From the NCBI GenBank assembly GCA_016648135.1, contig JADDOH010002288.1, positions 106,913 to 170,912 of the forward strand: a stretch of DNA of 64,000 nucleotides. Direction: 5' to 3'. Source of the DNA: Agrypnia vestita (taxonomy: Eukaryota; Arthropoda; Insecta; Trichoptera; Phryganeidae). The notes under the pieces were generated by a model. It was not told the DNA's origin and did no database searches. It saw only the letters and a program-made list of their open reading frames with translations. The translations under genes were made by a program, and so were the position numbers. Every line of letters starts with the position of its first letter. The first letter of the stretch is position 1. Below, one piece after another: positions 45,127 to 56,540 of the stretch.

Positions 45127-45626
45127 GACTGTATTCCTGCCTTGATTATGAGTCGAAAATATTAAAGACATCATGAACTAATATCAATAGATATGGAGAT
45201 ATGCGACATCAAAGTTTGCTTTTTGCAATATTTCTGTCTTATATTTTACAAAATGTTGAACTATCAGTAGAGTAACCTGTATCCATTGCGAAATATTCAT
45301 TGGTTTCAATACAAGTTGAATAAAATGATAAAAACCCTGTAAAAATTCCAATTGGAATTGGTAGGTATGTTTAATTTTATTTGACTTGTATTTAAGGGAA
45401 TGAATTTTTCTTATTTAATATAAGTTACTGTAATGATAGTCTAACGTTTTACAAAAAAATAAGTCAGAAATATTGAGAAAAAAAAATGTAAACTTTGATG
45501 TTGCATATTTCCATATATTATGTAAATATATGATATTAGGTTATGGTTGCTTGAACAGTTTCAACTTATAATTAAAGCAGGAATCTACCTGTAAAGTATT
45601 GAGGACTAGCTCTGTTACACCCTGTT
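45127..45626. mobile_element. foldback MITE family FB-A, full copy
   Basis: GACTGTATTCCTGCCTTGAT at the left against GACTAGCTCTGTTACACCC at the right; the halves pair through TATTGATATTAGGTTATGGT and its inverse. About 80% like the 28958 copy by eye. Confidence 0.78.
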
Positions 45627-45799
45627 TATGGCTATTTCAAGAACAAAATCACAAACGGTTCGATTGTAACTAGGAGATTATCATACAGATTGTTGACTTA
45701 TTTGTATATTTGGGCTTTAAGATGAAAGGTGATTATTTACTTCAAAACACGTAGATGCTATTATGGCTTCTGAAATCATTTGACATTAAGCCATGCTTA

Positions 45800-46515
45800 C
45801 TATAGACATACCACTATAACTTGGCGTGCGAGGGAGGGCGTCGCTGTCGCGTAACAGAAGTTGTCAGGGTGTAAATTTATTACACAATACATAATGTACA
45901 GAACGTCCGGTGACCGGTGTCGTATTAAATACAGAAATTTGGTCGGGCAGCACTAAAGAAACCATGCAGTAATGGCGGCCGTTCTATCTGTCAAACTGTC
46001 AGACGGTAATATCGGTCCATTATTCGCATTTTCAGCTTCGCAAAACTTTAATACTTCATTGGCAATTGTTAACACTTGATACTTCGTTGATACTTCATTG
46101 CAAACTGTCAGACGGTAATATCGGTCCATTATTCGTCAGCTTCGCATGGCAATTGTTAACACTTGATACTTCGTTGATACTTCATTGCAAACTGTCAGAC
46201 GGTAATATCGGTCCATTATTCGCTTTTTCAGCTTCGCAAAATATTAATACTTCATTGGCAATTGTTAACACTTGATACTTCGTTGATACTTCATTGCAAA
46301 CTGTCAGACGGTAATATCGGTCCATTATTCGCTTTTTCAGCTTCGCAAAACATTAATACTTCATTAGAAATTGTTCTTGCACTATCCCGGACTGTTTAGG
46401 ATGTTTTGGACATAATAATTCAGTGTATACAGTGGCGAGGGGTTACCGCTGGGTGCGGGCAGGACGGGTTTTAGTTCCAAATTCGCCGCACGCCAAGTTA
46501 CGTTGGGCAAGCAAT
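45800..46515 (+). mobile_element. MITE family E, copy 2, with expanded minisatellite
   Basis: Same ends as the 34261 copy (CTATAGACATACCACTATAA; CGTTGGGCAAGCAATA) but 260 bases longer because of internal tandem repeats at 45996-46370. Confidence 0.85.
45996..46370. repeat. minisatellite of about 109-bp units inside MITE E
   Basis: CTGTCAGACGGTAATATCGG begins four units at 45996, 46106, 46192 and 46301. The second is 86 bases long because it lacks TTTTAATACTTCAT-type sequence. The other two MITE copies have one unit. Confidence 0.9.
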
Positions 46516-46661
46516 ATCCATTCTGTCTACCCTGGACAAATACTAACTTGTCTATGTAATGCACCAAGAAGACCAATGCACAGATTGAGTACAGACAATG
46601 TATGTAAAGAAATAATTTTCGTACAAATTAATGATCCAAATATTTCATCCACCAAACTTAT

Positions 46662-46667
46662 TTTATT
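46662..46667 (-). terminator. polyadenylation signal of the DXO-family gene
   Basis: AATAAA on the minus strand, about 155 bases beyond the stop codon at 46821. Best of the candidates in this AT-rich flank. Confidence 0.4.
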
Positions 46668-46820
46668 TATTTAGCATTTTTATAAAACAAGTTTCAAGTT
46701 TAATATTTTTTTGTGTTTAACATAAAAAGTAATTTAAACAAACAATTTTTTTTCAGATATTGTCTATTAAATGGAAACTAGAAAGAGCAGATAATAAAAT
46801 ATTGACTAAATGAAATTATT

Positions 46821-47018
46821 TTAGTCAATCTCGATAACTGGAAACCGGCTTCCAGCTTCTTCTTCTGAAAATTCGATAATTTTCTTGCCCATTTGCTTGA
46901 AGTACCTTTTCATTGGAGGCATATTATCGGTATCTTCCATCGAGTTAGTAAACATGTTCTTAATAAAATTCAAATAACAATAGCCTTGAAACAAGCAATC
47001 TTCTGGGGACCAGTGATC
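46821..47018 (-). CDS. DXO-family gene exon 4 (stop)
   Basis: DHWSPEDCLFQGYCYLNFIK, then PPMKRYFKQMGKKIIEFSEE and VIEID stop (residues 365-429). Acceptor CTTTCAG, phase 0. WSPxxCLxQGYxxLxFIK corresponds to the WNPxxCxNFxxxFLxF helix near the DXO C-terminus. Confidence 0.76.
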   Translation of the reverse strand, partial: DHWSPEDCLFQGYCYLNFIKNMFTNSMEDTDNMPPMKRYFKQMGKKIIEFSEEEAGSRFPVIEID

Positions 47019-50000
47019 CTGAAAGTAAAAAATAAATGGTAGGTACCTGGTTAACTGCTTTAATTCTGAAAGTCATAAAAAGTTTTGTGTCCGTACAATT
47101 TTTTAAATTTTTTTATTTGTTTATTTCTATTTAATTAAAATATAAAATTTTGGTTGGACTGTGCCTGTCTCACTAGGAATATCTGTGTTGAGACAGGCAT
47201 AGTTTAAAATAGGTGTAGATACAAAACATAGTATGTAGATATATAGTAATATAATATATACATATAGAATATATTATATATATATATAATATATATATTA
47301 TATATATATATACATAAAAAGAAACCCGTGTTTCCCTACTCGCCAAGTTTTCTCCACAACCAGCCACAACCACCTACTGGTGGTAATGGTGGTGGATAGC
47401 CCTTGGTATCACATCGAAAATATGCGAGTTTGGTGGGGATAGCTGTGGGTGGGTGGAGTGGGTGACGAAAATGTGCTTTCTAGCACATTGTTTTGTTATG
47501 GGAAGGCCGCAAATGCTTCAGATTGTTTCAAAATAGGCACGCCGCCTGTGTTGGTGAGTCTAGAAGGTTCCGGAAAAACCTGTTCTAGAAAGTTCTGGAA
47601 GGAGAAGGTTCTAAAAAATTCCCGAAAGTTCTATAAGATTCTAAACTGAGTGGCGGAATGTGTCGATGTGTCCAGAAGGTTCCTGTACATTCGATAAAAT
47701 TTCTTGAAAGTTCTGGAAGGAGAATGTTCTAGAACGTTCGCGAAAGTTCTATGACGATCCAAACAGTGTACACACACGCGCGGGCACAGCTAGTTATTTG
47801 TATTTGATGAAATATTGTATATTAAAGTAACATAATAAAGTGATTAAAGTAACATATTTGACAATTTAAAATTAAATATATGTACTTATATAATAAAATG
47901 TTGATTTTCTGGGGCCCAATTATTCAAGATCCTCAGAAAATACCATGGTCTGTGGTGGTAATGATGAAATGAACCGATATTAAAAAATTAAAGATGGTCA
48001 ATTAAGGCCCTATACAGAGTGCGTACGCGATTTTCGTTTTTTCTAACGCAATAAAAATATACTGCTATTTGAAAGTTTAAATAATTTAAAGAACATCAAG
48101 AAGCATTGTCAGTTATAAAAAGGCTCGCTAGGTGTGAAATATAAATATAACTTCGTAATACTTACCTCCAGGCAAGACAACTGGAACAAAAATAAATGTG
48201 TTTGGCTACAAATTAACAGGGTCAATGGACAAAGCTGACATGATGTTGAGCAGTTTGAGCCGCATGTTGAAATGGGTCAAAGGGCTTAGAAAAAGTGGTT
48301 TTTCATATTTGACTTAACTTAGTAAATGTCCACAGCAATAATAAAAAAACAAGTTATCTGGCTGATTTTCACCTATAATAAAGTAGCCAATAATTGGAAA
48401 AATATGTTACTTACCAGCACAATCAAGCCATCTTACAAATCCCATGGGCCTGCCTATAAATGTGAATTGTGTGTGCGAAAATGAGAAAACGTATTCAGTT
48501 TAAACATGTAGAATGCAATAAGTCAAAGTCTCAAAAATTGTTTCAATCTGTATCAGTCCAAAAAATTTACTTTTTAAGTAGTGTCAATAATCAGCAACTT
48601 CACACCACTTCGTCGGGTTTGTATAAACATCAATGGCCAATGCGGGAGCTTGAGGATGCCCTCGCCATTCCCATTTAGCGTCGCGTCTCTGTCTCTCATG
48701 TGTATTTCAGTAAAAAAAAAACCTCTATTCAAGAGACACATTCTCTTCCGCATACCTCACGTATGAAGCTGCCCCATTAGGCTGGCTAGTCATGTTGGTG
48801 CATGGTCACGGCTCGTTGCTCATTTCAAGCTTTTAAGTTGATTTTTAAATCACTGCAGATGACATGCCTGTGCTGTTTCATAGTGTGTCTGGTGTTTGAA
48901 TGTAATTGAATATCTAATATGAACATGTGTAGAATAAAATTCAGAACTGACCAGTAGATATAAAAAATGAAATAAATATGCCATATTATTTCTCTAGTTA
49001 AAATTTGCGATAATATTATACCAGAAATCACATCTAAGTGGGATAAAAAATAATTTAAATATCACATTTGGCAGAAAGTAAGAATTCTCCCTGGAAAATT
49101 TAAGTAAAGTAATTTAAGTTAATTTATTTAAAAATTTTAATATTTAAAATTTAAGTTTTCATCCCATTCTAAGACATACAGAAGTTGGCTCACTCATATA
49201 GGCACATTGAAATTTTTTAAACGTTTTTTGATCTTTATATGAATTTAAAAATAAACAGCGGAGTGTTCTATAAAAAACTAAATTTAAATCCAAAAAACTT
49301 GAAATAATTGTTCAAAATAATTAATTCCGGAAAACAACTCATATGAAGCAATTTTTCAATAAAAAATAGTTAGGTACCTACTTACATTACAATAGCACCA
49401 AAACCAATGAAGTGAAGTTTTACCTAACAGGACACTACAAACAACTTCCATAATGATTTACCTTGCCAAGTTCGACAATATCATCATTAGTGGCCTCTTT
49501 TAAACTTTGAAGAAATCCGCGGTTGTCCACATTTCCAATGATGGTTTTGTTAGCGCGACTTAAAAAAGCATTTAACCAAATATTTTGGGATGTTTCTCTC
49601 CTGGAAAAAAATTGTCGTGGCCAAAAACAAAATTGTGTAGATTTTACAAACCAAAAATCCACATACCATACGTGTATTGCTCCACACACTGGGAATCGAT
49701 TAATTTGGATTACTGGAATGGAGTCAAATAAACTTTTGTGAGAGAATATCAAACATACTTTTAAGTTACGTCTATACTATATCGATATAAATAAAAATGT
49801 AAATTTTCGTTTGTACAAAATCTCCATTTTCTCAATTTCCAATTCAAAAATATATGTATATATGTAGTAGGTAACAAAAGTGATAATTCAACATTCTTAT
49901 GTAAATGAATGCATTTATTGTCAGACAGTGAGACGATAATATAAATATTATGTATATAATTGATAATATTAAATAATTATCATGTGAGGGCTGCGTGATA

Positions 50001-53000
50001 AGTACCCATGATAGGGAAGGAAGCGATTTAAAAAAAATATATTTCTCGACATGTTTCTTACGGTGCTTACAATTTTTGAGATGTTTACAATGTTTACAAA
50101 TCTTCGTTTCATTAATATTTAAATACAACTTGTAATATTCTTTATCTCTTATTCTTCTTGCGGGATTCTTCCAATAAAAGATTGTGTGGTGGACTCTTAA
50201 TTTATTGGTGGCAACAATATGGTTACAGAGATGACAGTGACAATAGCAATCTGTCTCGATTAGGGACATAATATCGAATAGAAAGTATCGATACTGTACT
50301 CATGAGTAGTATCGAAAAAAAAGTATTGTACTCATAAAAGTATCGATATTCCAAAGTATCGAGTACATCGGGAAAATATCATAATATCATAGGAAAATAT
50401 ATCGATGACCAAAAAAAAAGAAGGTCACCAAGAAAAAAATGAAAAAGGTAACCAAAAAAAGGTCGCCAAAAAAGTGACCAAGAAAAGGTATTGATACTTG
50501 CCAAAAAGTACTCATTGAGTAAAAGTATCAAATAAAAAGTATCGCGTACAAAAGTATCAGTATCGAAAGAAAAGTACTCGATACTACAAAGTATCGATAC
50601 TTTTTTCGTGTCCCTAGTCTCGATACAATGGAAAAAAAGCCCTCTCTCGACGGACGCGCGACCTTATAAAACATTCGCTTTTTAGTTAATTTAAATAAAT
50701 GTAATCTGTCTCATTTCTGCCCGAAGGTCCCGGCCTGTCCATGGCAGTGCGGATGGAGAGGCCTTGACAAATAAGTGACTTAATGAAATAAAATTTAATA
50801 AATAAAATGAAAAAAACCTGTAATTCCAATTCTTTGTGAGAAAAGTTGAATATAAGTTCATAAACTCCAATTCGTTGAGTTGCTTCACCACGTGTTCTTT
50901 TTCTGAATCCGTGTCTCTCAATGGACAATTTTCATTAAGTTTCCCACTCCATACTCCATCTACACTTGCCGAGTAGAAAATTGTAAGACCATTTAAGATA
51001 TACTTATAAACACAATAAAATTCTTCGTTTCCAAACGCCGGTTTTGTTGTGTAATTTTTACAAAGAGAAATATCTGTAAATAATTAAGACATAGAAAAGT
51101 ATTAGGATTTGACTACAGAAAATCAATGTTTACAAATCCCGTAGGCACTACATGTTCCATTGTAATATAAAAACATGTTATTGTAAAATAAAAATAAAAC
51201 TGAAAAAAATACTTTTGGATTTTTTTATCCTTTATATTTTTTTAGAAAGAAGTTGCTCCTTTTTTGGCTTTTTGAATAAAAATTCAATGGCATAGATGGT
51301 GCAGATTTAATTTATATTATATGATCATATTATATGATTGTAACTGTGAAAAAATCCAAGAGGTGGAACAATACACTTATTTAGATTTAATAGTTGATAA
51401 ACACTTTAATTGGAAACAACATATTGATAATATTTGTAAAAAACTGAGATCCATGCTAAGTGCATTCCACATGCTAAGACTAATACTAAATAGTTGCGGA
51501 TATTTTATACGAACCATATGTTTTTCCGAGAAACGATTCTCGACGTTTCGTTGAATGCTTATTCAACGTCATCAAGAGGACGACCTTTATGTCTTATCAA
51601 AAATCTTATCAACAGGAGTCCATTGAAATATACAAACATCCCAATTTCAATAGAGATGGCAATTACAAACTATTAAGTATTTGGCGCCCTGTGTTTACAA
51701 CATTGATCAACCCTTGAGAGACGTCGCAGTAAAGTCCGCCGACGTAACTAGTACATATTGCACACTGGCGACCTCTATTGTAGAAAAAGTGAACATTCCA
51801 CAACAAAGTGCATATAATTTACGCCCTCAAAAGCAGTAATCAGTCGGCCCTCTACCTCGGCGGGTAAAGGTCTTCCTCCTGATGACGTTGAGTATGCATT
51901 CAACGTATAAAATATCCGCAACTATTTACAGTTAAGTATGAAACCTGTTCTGTATCTTCATTCAATCACAGTCTTAGATAAGTGATTACAAGAATCAAAG
52001 TACACCATGCTCAAATTGCGTGGTTTTGTCGTTGCCAGTTTAAAAATAACCATATTGTATGATTTTTTTAGAAACAAGGTGTAGAGATTATTTGAAATAC
52101 ATTAAGGTATTATTTAATGTGTAGAAATATAATATACGCGTTATTTAACATTTGAGTCATTTTAAGAATAAATAAATCAATAATTATATTTTCTTATGTC
52201 AATTTTATTTTATCAATGTTAATCAAAATAACTCATATTGAGTCTATGCAAGTTGTATAAAAAATATTTAAATATACATACCTACATTGAATATTTTTGC
52301 AATCGTTTTTTAAATAATCTTAACTTTAAGGTGGATAGATTGTCTGCAGTAACAATAAATTTTGAAGAGTGTAACTCTGGCGTTGCGATATTTACACAGC
52401 TTATTCTGCCTGGAATTTCTAGGTCGACTCGACTATTGCAACGTCCACCACCAGATGTGGCCAATTTAATGTTGTTAATATATTGTTAAAATAAAAAGCC
52501 ATATATTGTTTGTTCCGTATTTTTCAATGAGAAAATATATTTTGATGAACGCTCATTTGAAGGTGTTGAGATTCGATTTTTAAATATTATTTGCGATGAC
52601 TTCTTATGAATTTTTCAGTGAAATAATTATTATTTAATTATTAATTATTATTGGGAATAAGAAATTGATCAGTTTATTCCAGTGTAAGATGGTTGAGTAT
52701 GCGAGACCTGGTTCGTCATTTAATTGTATAAGTTACATAGAAAATTATACAAGATGAGAAAGTTAAATAAACAAAGAGAAAATAAAAAAATAACTAATAA
52801 AAAATAATGTGTACATACCATAAAAATACGACAATGAAGGAGTTATGAAATATAAATACAAGGTGTGGTGTAACAGAGTTAGTCCACATACTTTACAGAA
52901 AGATTCCTGTTTTAATTATGAGTTGAAAATGTTCAAGTAACCATGACCACAATAATATCAATCGTTATGGATAAATGTGAAATTAAAGTTTGCATTTTTT

Positions 53001-56000
53001 TTCAATATTTCTGACTTATTTTTTGTAAAACGTTGGGCTACCATTAGAGTGACTTATATCAAATATAAAAATATAATTTTCTTCAATACAAATTAAATAA
53101 AATTATAAAAACTTATAGAATTTTTTTTTTTGCAGGAATTTTTTTACAATTTGAAAGTTTTAAAATAATAATAGCTTTAAAAAAAATAATCGTAAAATAA
53201 TTTTAATATATTGCTTCAAGTTTTCGTTATAATAACGGTAGTTATGACTATGGACACAAATATCTTTAACCATTCCCCATCCAATCCCATTCTTCAATTA
53301 GGGATCCAGACCTCCATGACACATCCACTAACATTATAGAGTTGGTGCTGTGATTCGGCCTCAACAATAGGTTATCTTCGGCAAACATTGCGGAAGCTCT
53401 ATTAAACGTGCCAATATTCTGTATGAACAATATTCAAACAATATTCTGTATGAACAATATTAAAATAATATTCTGTATAAATTATTACATTGAAGCCTTG
53501 TACGTCACTCTCTATGGGATAAAAAAGGTGTGAAGATAGATGGCACATATTTAAGTCACCTAAGATTTGCTGACGACATAGTAGTTGTAAGTAATAATAT
53601 TAAAGAACTAAGTATAATGCTAAAAGAACTACACGAAGCTTCGAGCAAAGTTGGTCTTAAGATGAATATAAAGAAAACAAAAATTTTGAGTCCAGAGAAC
53701 AAAGTCATCACAATCAATGGTAATAATATTGAAATAGTAGATGAATATATATACCTAGGACACAAGATAAAAATGAATAAAGAGAACCAAACAGCAGAAT
53801 TGCCAAGACGAATAGGAATGAGCTGGGCTGCTTTTGGCAAACTCAAACATATCTTCGAGAACAAAGAGATCCCAATTGGCCTAAAAAGAAAAGCCTTTGA
53901 ATCGTGCATACTGCCAGTGATGACGTATGGATTGGAGACTACGGCCCTTACAAAGAAAAGTGTAGAAAAGCTCAAATGCACGCAACGATCCATGGAGAGA
54001 TTCATGCTTGGAGTAAGCCTAAGAGATGGAATTATAAATGACGAAATTAGGCGCAGAACTAGAGTAGTGGATATCACGGATCATGTAGCGAAGCTAAAAT
54101 GGCAATGGGCAGGACACGTTGCAAGACAGGATACTACAAGATGGCCTCCCAGAGTTCTGAAATGGAGACCTTGGGAAAATAAAAGAAGCATCGGAAGACC
54201 TCAAAAGAGATGGGCCAATGATATTGTCGCTGTGGGGGGAAAGAAATGGCTACAATTAGCCAACAACAGGGAAGAATGGAAAAATAAGGAAGAGGCCTAT
54301 ATCCATATCTCTCTTGTAATTCTTCCAGAGCTCCTGAAGAATAATTTAAAGAGGATGTTCTTTACCTCTCTCCTGTAGAAACGATGTGACAGCATATTTG
54401 CACAAACGCTTAGTTTCCTCCTCTGTCATTCAATGTCATCATCATCTAGTCCAGCTTCACTCAAGGTATAGCAGAGATATTTTACCAAAAGGTAAAAATA
54501 TAAACAAAATATTCAACCTCGTTTTGTTAAGCCACACATGGGGGTATTATCTGGCCCTTGTCTATATTTAAACGCATTACTACCGATTTGCTGGCATTAT
54601 ATAGAATATTATGTTCAATGCATAGGTTTCGCAAATCTGTATGAGCTTTTATAGATGGTGCAAATATATCCATGTGTTTTATGTTTTACATTCGTCCCAC
54701 CCGTTTGGCAGCATATTTTTGAATCAGTCAATTGCTCATTCAATTCGTCCATGAAGAGAATTGGTAATATGCATCCACCCCGTCTAACTCTAGTGCACTA
54801 TTGCTTGCCCAACGTAACTTGGCGTGCGGCGAATTTTGAACTAAAACCCGCCCCGCCCGCACCCGGCGGTAACCCTTCGCCCTGTCAGTCAGTTCATTCT
54901 CGTCTTTGAGCGCGAGCTATGTCATCTTGATTACCAATATACACTGAATTATTATGTCCAAAACATCCTAAACAGTCCGGGATGGTGCAAGAACAATTGC
55001 CAATGAAGTATAAAGTTTTGCGAAGCTGGAAAAGTGAATAATGGACCGATATTACCATCTGACAGTTTGACAGATAGAACGGCCGCCATAACTGCATGGT
55101 TTCTTTAGTGCTGCCTGACCAAATTTCTGTATTTAATACGATACCGGTCACCGGATATTCTGTAAATTATGTATTGTGTAATAAATTTACACCCTGACAA
55201 CTTATGTTACGTGACAGCGACGCCCTCCCTCGCACGCCAAGTTATAGTGGTAAGTCTATAGTAAAATAGCTTGGATGCGGCAAGGTTACGTTCACAAGAA
55301 TCTTACTAAAGAAATTAACCAAATTTTCATTCGGTGAGGAACTTTAAATTATTCTGCGTCTGGGGTCTCAGACAACTTTGATCTGCCACTGAGACACATG
55401 CATAATATAAATGTTTTTTTCAAGAAACATCTAGCCTTTAATTTTATCAGTTTAAAAAAAAAATGTTACTGAAATACTCAATTAACAAAAATTTATGAAT
55501 TACCTGATTGCAAAAACTGCTTGAATTTCAATTTCCACCCCAATTCTCGAGCAGCCACAGCAATAGATAATTGACGTGAATGGTGGAATCTTTTAGAACC
55601 TCCCTGAATGGAAGGATTTGGAATAAAAGGAGGAGAAATGGAATGAATTGGAATAGGATGAGAAACGGGATAAATAGGAACCTGCGGCTCAGCCTCCTCT
55701 TGTTGTGAATCTTGCGAGTATCTGTCAACCCACCCGGAGGCAACGTACACGTGAAGCGTGTTATCAACACCTTGAGGAATATCTTTGGGGACCACTGGTT
55801 GCATCTTCCTGGGAGCTAGTGAACTTTTATTTGAAAAATAGCCTTGAGTGTTGCGGGATTTGAGGAAAATCACGTTGCGATAAAGGCACGCAGTAATTTG
55901 CATGTGCCCCAGTTCGCAAAGTTTAATAAGTGTCGTTTTATCGCAGACGAATGAGATATTATCTTTTTCAGTAGCAAAAATGCTTTCATTCCTTTTCAAA

Positions 56001-56200
56001 AACGTTAGTAAATTGCTAAAGACAGTTTCATAATAGAAAGAAGCCCTCTCTACTGAACCGTTCAAGTCAAAAGGCATTTCGCTTTTCGAAACATTCCTGA
56101 TGTATTTCAGTTGAGATGTATTTTCATAATATTTTTTTTTACGATCAGTGCTGTAGAAACCTACAATCTCGGGAAGAGTTGATAGAGAGGCCAAAGCCAT
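46821..56200 (-). CDS. DXO/Rai1-family protein, catalytic residues replaced (Cutoff-like)
   Basis: Four exons: 56200-55504, 51073-50818, 49600-49462, 47018-46821. Phases 1, 2 and 0 match; 1290 nt, 429 aa, against about 390 for DXO. DXO/Rai1 enzymes remove faulty caps and degrade RNA 5'-3'. Alignment from memory of the family: EIVGFYSTDRKKKYYENTSQ, FDLNGSVERASFYYETVF, ELGWKLKFKQFL, NEEFYCVYKYILNGLTIFYS, WLNAFLSRANKTIIGN. Usual catalytic sites are changed: the WRG Arg is absent (DKTT, 87-90), motif II Glu is Lys (K225), motif III ExD is SVD (269-271), motif IV ExK is PLR (283-285), motif VI Gln is Asn (N328). Residues 118-215 are a Pro-rich insert. This pattern recalls Drosophila Cutoff of the piRNA Rhino-Deadlock-Cutoff complex. 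Orthology is inference. Confidence 0.8.
47210..47315. repeat. TA-rich microsatellite
   Basis: Runs of TATATATATA broken by ATA and CATA. It adjoins the terminal end of the heat-shock-element repeat, as at 8490. Confidence 0.85.
47316..47780 (-). mobile_element. dispersed repeat with heat-shock-element arrays, copy 2
   Basis: Inverted relative of 8119-8500: GAAACCCGTGTTTCCCTA, TGTGCTAGAAAGCACATTTT (minus), and ends GTGTACACACACGCGCGGGC then ACAGCTAGTT. It has about 80 extra bases (ACCCACCCACAGCTATCC on minus) missing from copy 1. Confidence 0.72.
47700..47719. promoter_or_regulatory. perfect four-unit heat shock element
   Basis: TTTCTTGAAAGTTCTGGAAG is nTTCn nGAAn nTTCn nGAAn without gaps. 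In intron 3 region downstream of the DXO-family gene's exon 4 acceptor side. Confidence 0.55.
47782..49461. other. intron 3 of the DXO-family gene, no extra gene seen
   Basis: 48420-48800 is somewhat GC-richer with open frames of 60-70 codons but no recognised motif. 48820-49370 is AT-rich. Confidence 0.45.
49462..49600 (-). CDS. DXO-family gene exon 3
   Basis: RETSQNIWLNAFLSRANKTI, then NRGFLQSLKEATNDDIVELG (residues 319-364). Acceptor TTTTTCCAG, donor AAG/GTAAAT. Matches DXO WWxQSFL-AG-P-I-xGFRD--G; the Gln is Asn here. Confidence 0.8.
50261..50616. mobile_element. hAT-like MITE built of AGTATCGATACT repeats
   Basis: Perfect 8-bp duplication GTCTCGAT (50253-50260 and 50617-50624). Ends TAGGGACATAATATCGA and TTTTTTCGTGTCCCTA. 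The inside is many degenerate copies of AGTATCGATAC plus a run of GGT(C/A)ACCAA(G/A)AAAA units. It lies 200 bases downstream of exon 2 of the DXO-family gene. Confidence 0.88.
50818..51073 (-). CDS. DXO-family gene exon 2
   Basis: D/ISLCKNYTTKPAFGNEEFYC, then IFYSASVDGVWSGKLNEN and HVVKQLNELEFMNLYSTFLT (residues 233-318). Acceptor TTTACAG, donor ACAG/GTTTTT. Equivalent to DXO motifs III and IV, where only the second acidic residue (D271) remains. Confidence 0.78.
51330..51490 (+). pseudogene. non-LTR RT fragment (same lineage as 57390)
   Basis: CEKIQEVEQYTYLDLIVDKH, then FNWKQHIDNICKKLRSMLSA. The YLGLIIDxxFxWxxHI...CxKLR pattern follows the RT domain. It ends exactly where the Penelope-like relic starts. 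On the opposite strand to the host gene's intron 1. Confidence 0.75.
51493..51925 (+). mobile_element. Penelope-like element relic, family C, foldback
   Basis: TAGTTGCGGATATTTTATAC at the left and GTATAAAATATCCGCAACTA at the right are inverted. The centre encodes ESIEIYKHPNFNRDGNYKLL then SIWRPVFTTLINP, the characteristic tail after the GIY-YIG endonuclease of Penelope-like elements. A mutated hammerhead lies in the left arm (minus strand); the right arm has lost its GAAAC segment. Confidence 0.78.
51530..51582 (-). ncRNA. hammerhead motif, family C, core mutated
   Basis: Minus strand UUGAUGA (51575-51569) has U for the invariant C3; one extra C, stem II GUUGAAU/AUUCAAC and GAAACGUC (51549-51542) are intact. 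Probably inactive. Confidence 0.5.
51926..53515. other. intron 1 of the DXO-family gene: FB-A half and AT-rich DNA
   Basis: 52860-53260 is the left half of FB-A (GTGTAACAGAGTTAGTCCAC, GAAAATGTTCAAGTAACCAT). 53400-53480 repeats CAATATTCTGTATGAA three times. No exon found. Confidence 0.5.
53516..54303 (+). pseudogene. RTE-like LINE RT, longest copy
   Basis: About 260 open codons: GVKIDGTYLSHLRFADDIVV (the F-ADD catalytic box), [76 protein letters not shown] and [20 protein letters not shown], ending EEAYIH. 5' truncated (endonuclease and early RT missing). The frame is uninterrupted, so the insertion is fairly young. Lies inside the DXO-family intron 1, opposite strand. Confidence 0.92.
54799..55261 (-). 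mobile_element. MITE family E, copy 3
   Basis: Inverse of the 34261 copy: ATTGCTTGCCCAACGTAACT at the left, GCCAAGTTATAGTGGTAAGT then CTATAG at the right. Lies 240 bases downstream of exon 1 of the DXO-family gene. Confidence 0.83.
55504..56200 (-). CDS. DXO-family gene exon 1
   Basis: Residues 1-232 plus one base, from MALASLSTLPEIVGFYSTDR to FKQFLQS. Start context AACAATGG. Donor TCAG/GTAATT. Contains the N-terminal DXO part, the degenerate motifs I and II, and the long Pro-rich insert (PVSHPIPIHSISPPFIPNPS). Confidence 0.82.
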
Positions 56201-56316
56201 TGTTATTTTAATGAAAACTCAATATTATAATGTTCACATGCACATATAAACTAGCGAAAATACTGAACACTTCACTACGCACGATTCATCTACTTCAATC
56301 GTGATACAGCCGTGAC

Positions 56317-56459
56317 TGTTGGTTTAAGATATATTCATATTCGTGTCTATGAATATAATATGTAACAATAATTTTGGACACTGAAGGAGGTGGCTGAATT
56401 GTGTATGTGAATGAAGAGTATTGTATCAAACTCAAGTGTGTATTAATTAAAGTTTAACA
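56317..56459 (+). mobile_element. putative copia 5' LTR
   Basis: Starts TGTTGG and ends TTTAACA, 143 bp, just before TGGTAGCAGTCCGTGG, which looks like a tRNA primer-binding site. No second LTR is present. It starts 117 bases upstream of the DXO-family start codon, in opposite orientation. Confidence 0.5.
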
Positions 56460-56540
56460 TGGTAGCAGTCCGTGGTTGATATATAAATGAATTGAATGTG
56501 AATACATATTAGAAAAAAAAACTAATAACAAAAGAACAAG

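Noticed and set aside
45996..46370. CRISPR-like array
   Set aside because: Units are about 109 bases with no unique spacers and lie in a eukaryotic MITE; it is a minisatellite.
49844..50269. 141-codon minus open frame as an extra exon
   Set aside because: No splice sites in phase with the DXO-family exons, no known motif, and AT-driven composition; it ends against a MITE.
53556..54077. 173-codon minus-strand open frame
   Set aside because: It lies antisense to the RTE reverse transcriptase, whose plus frame has the FADD box and family motifs.
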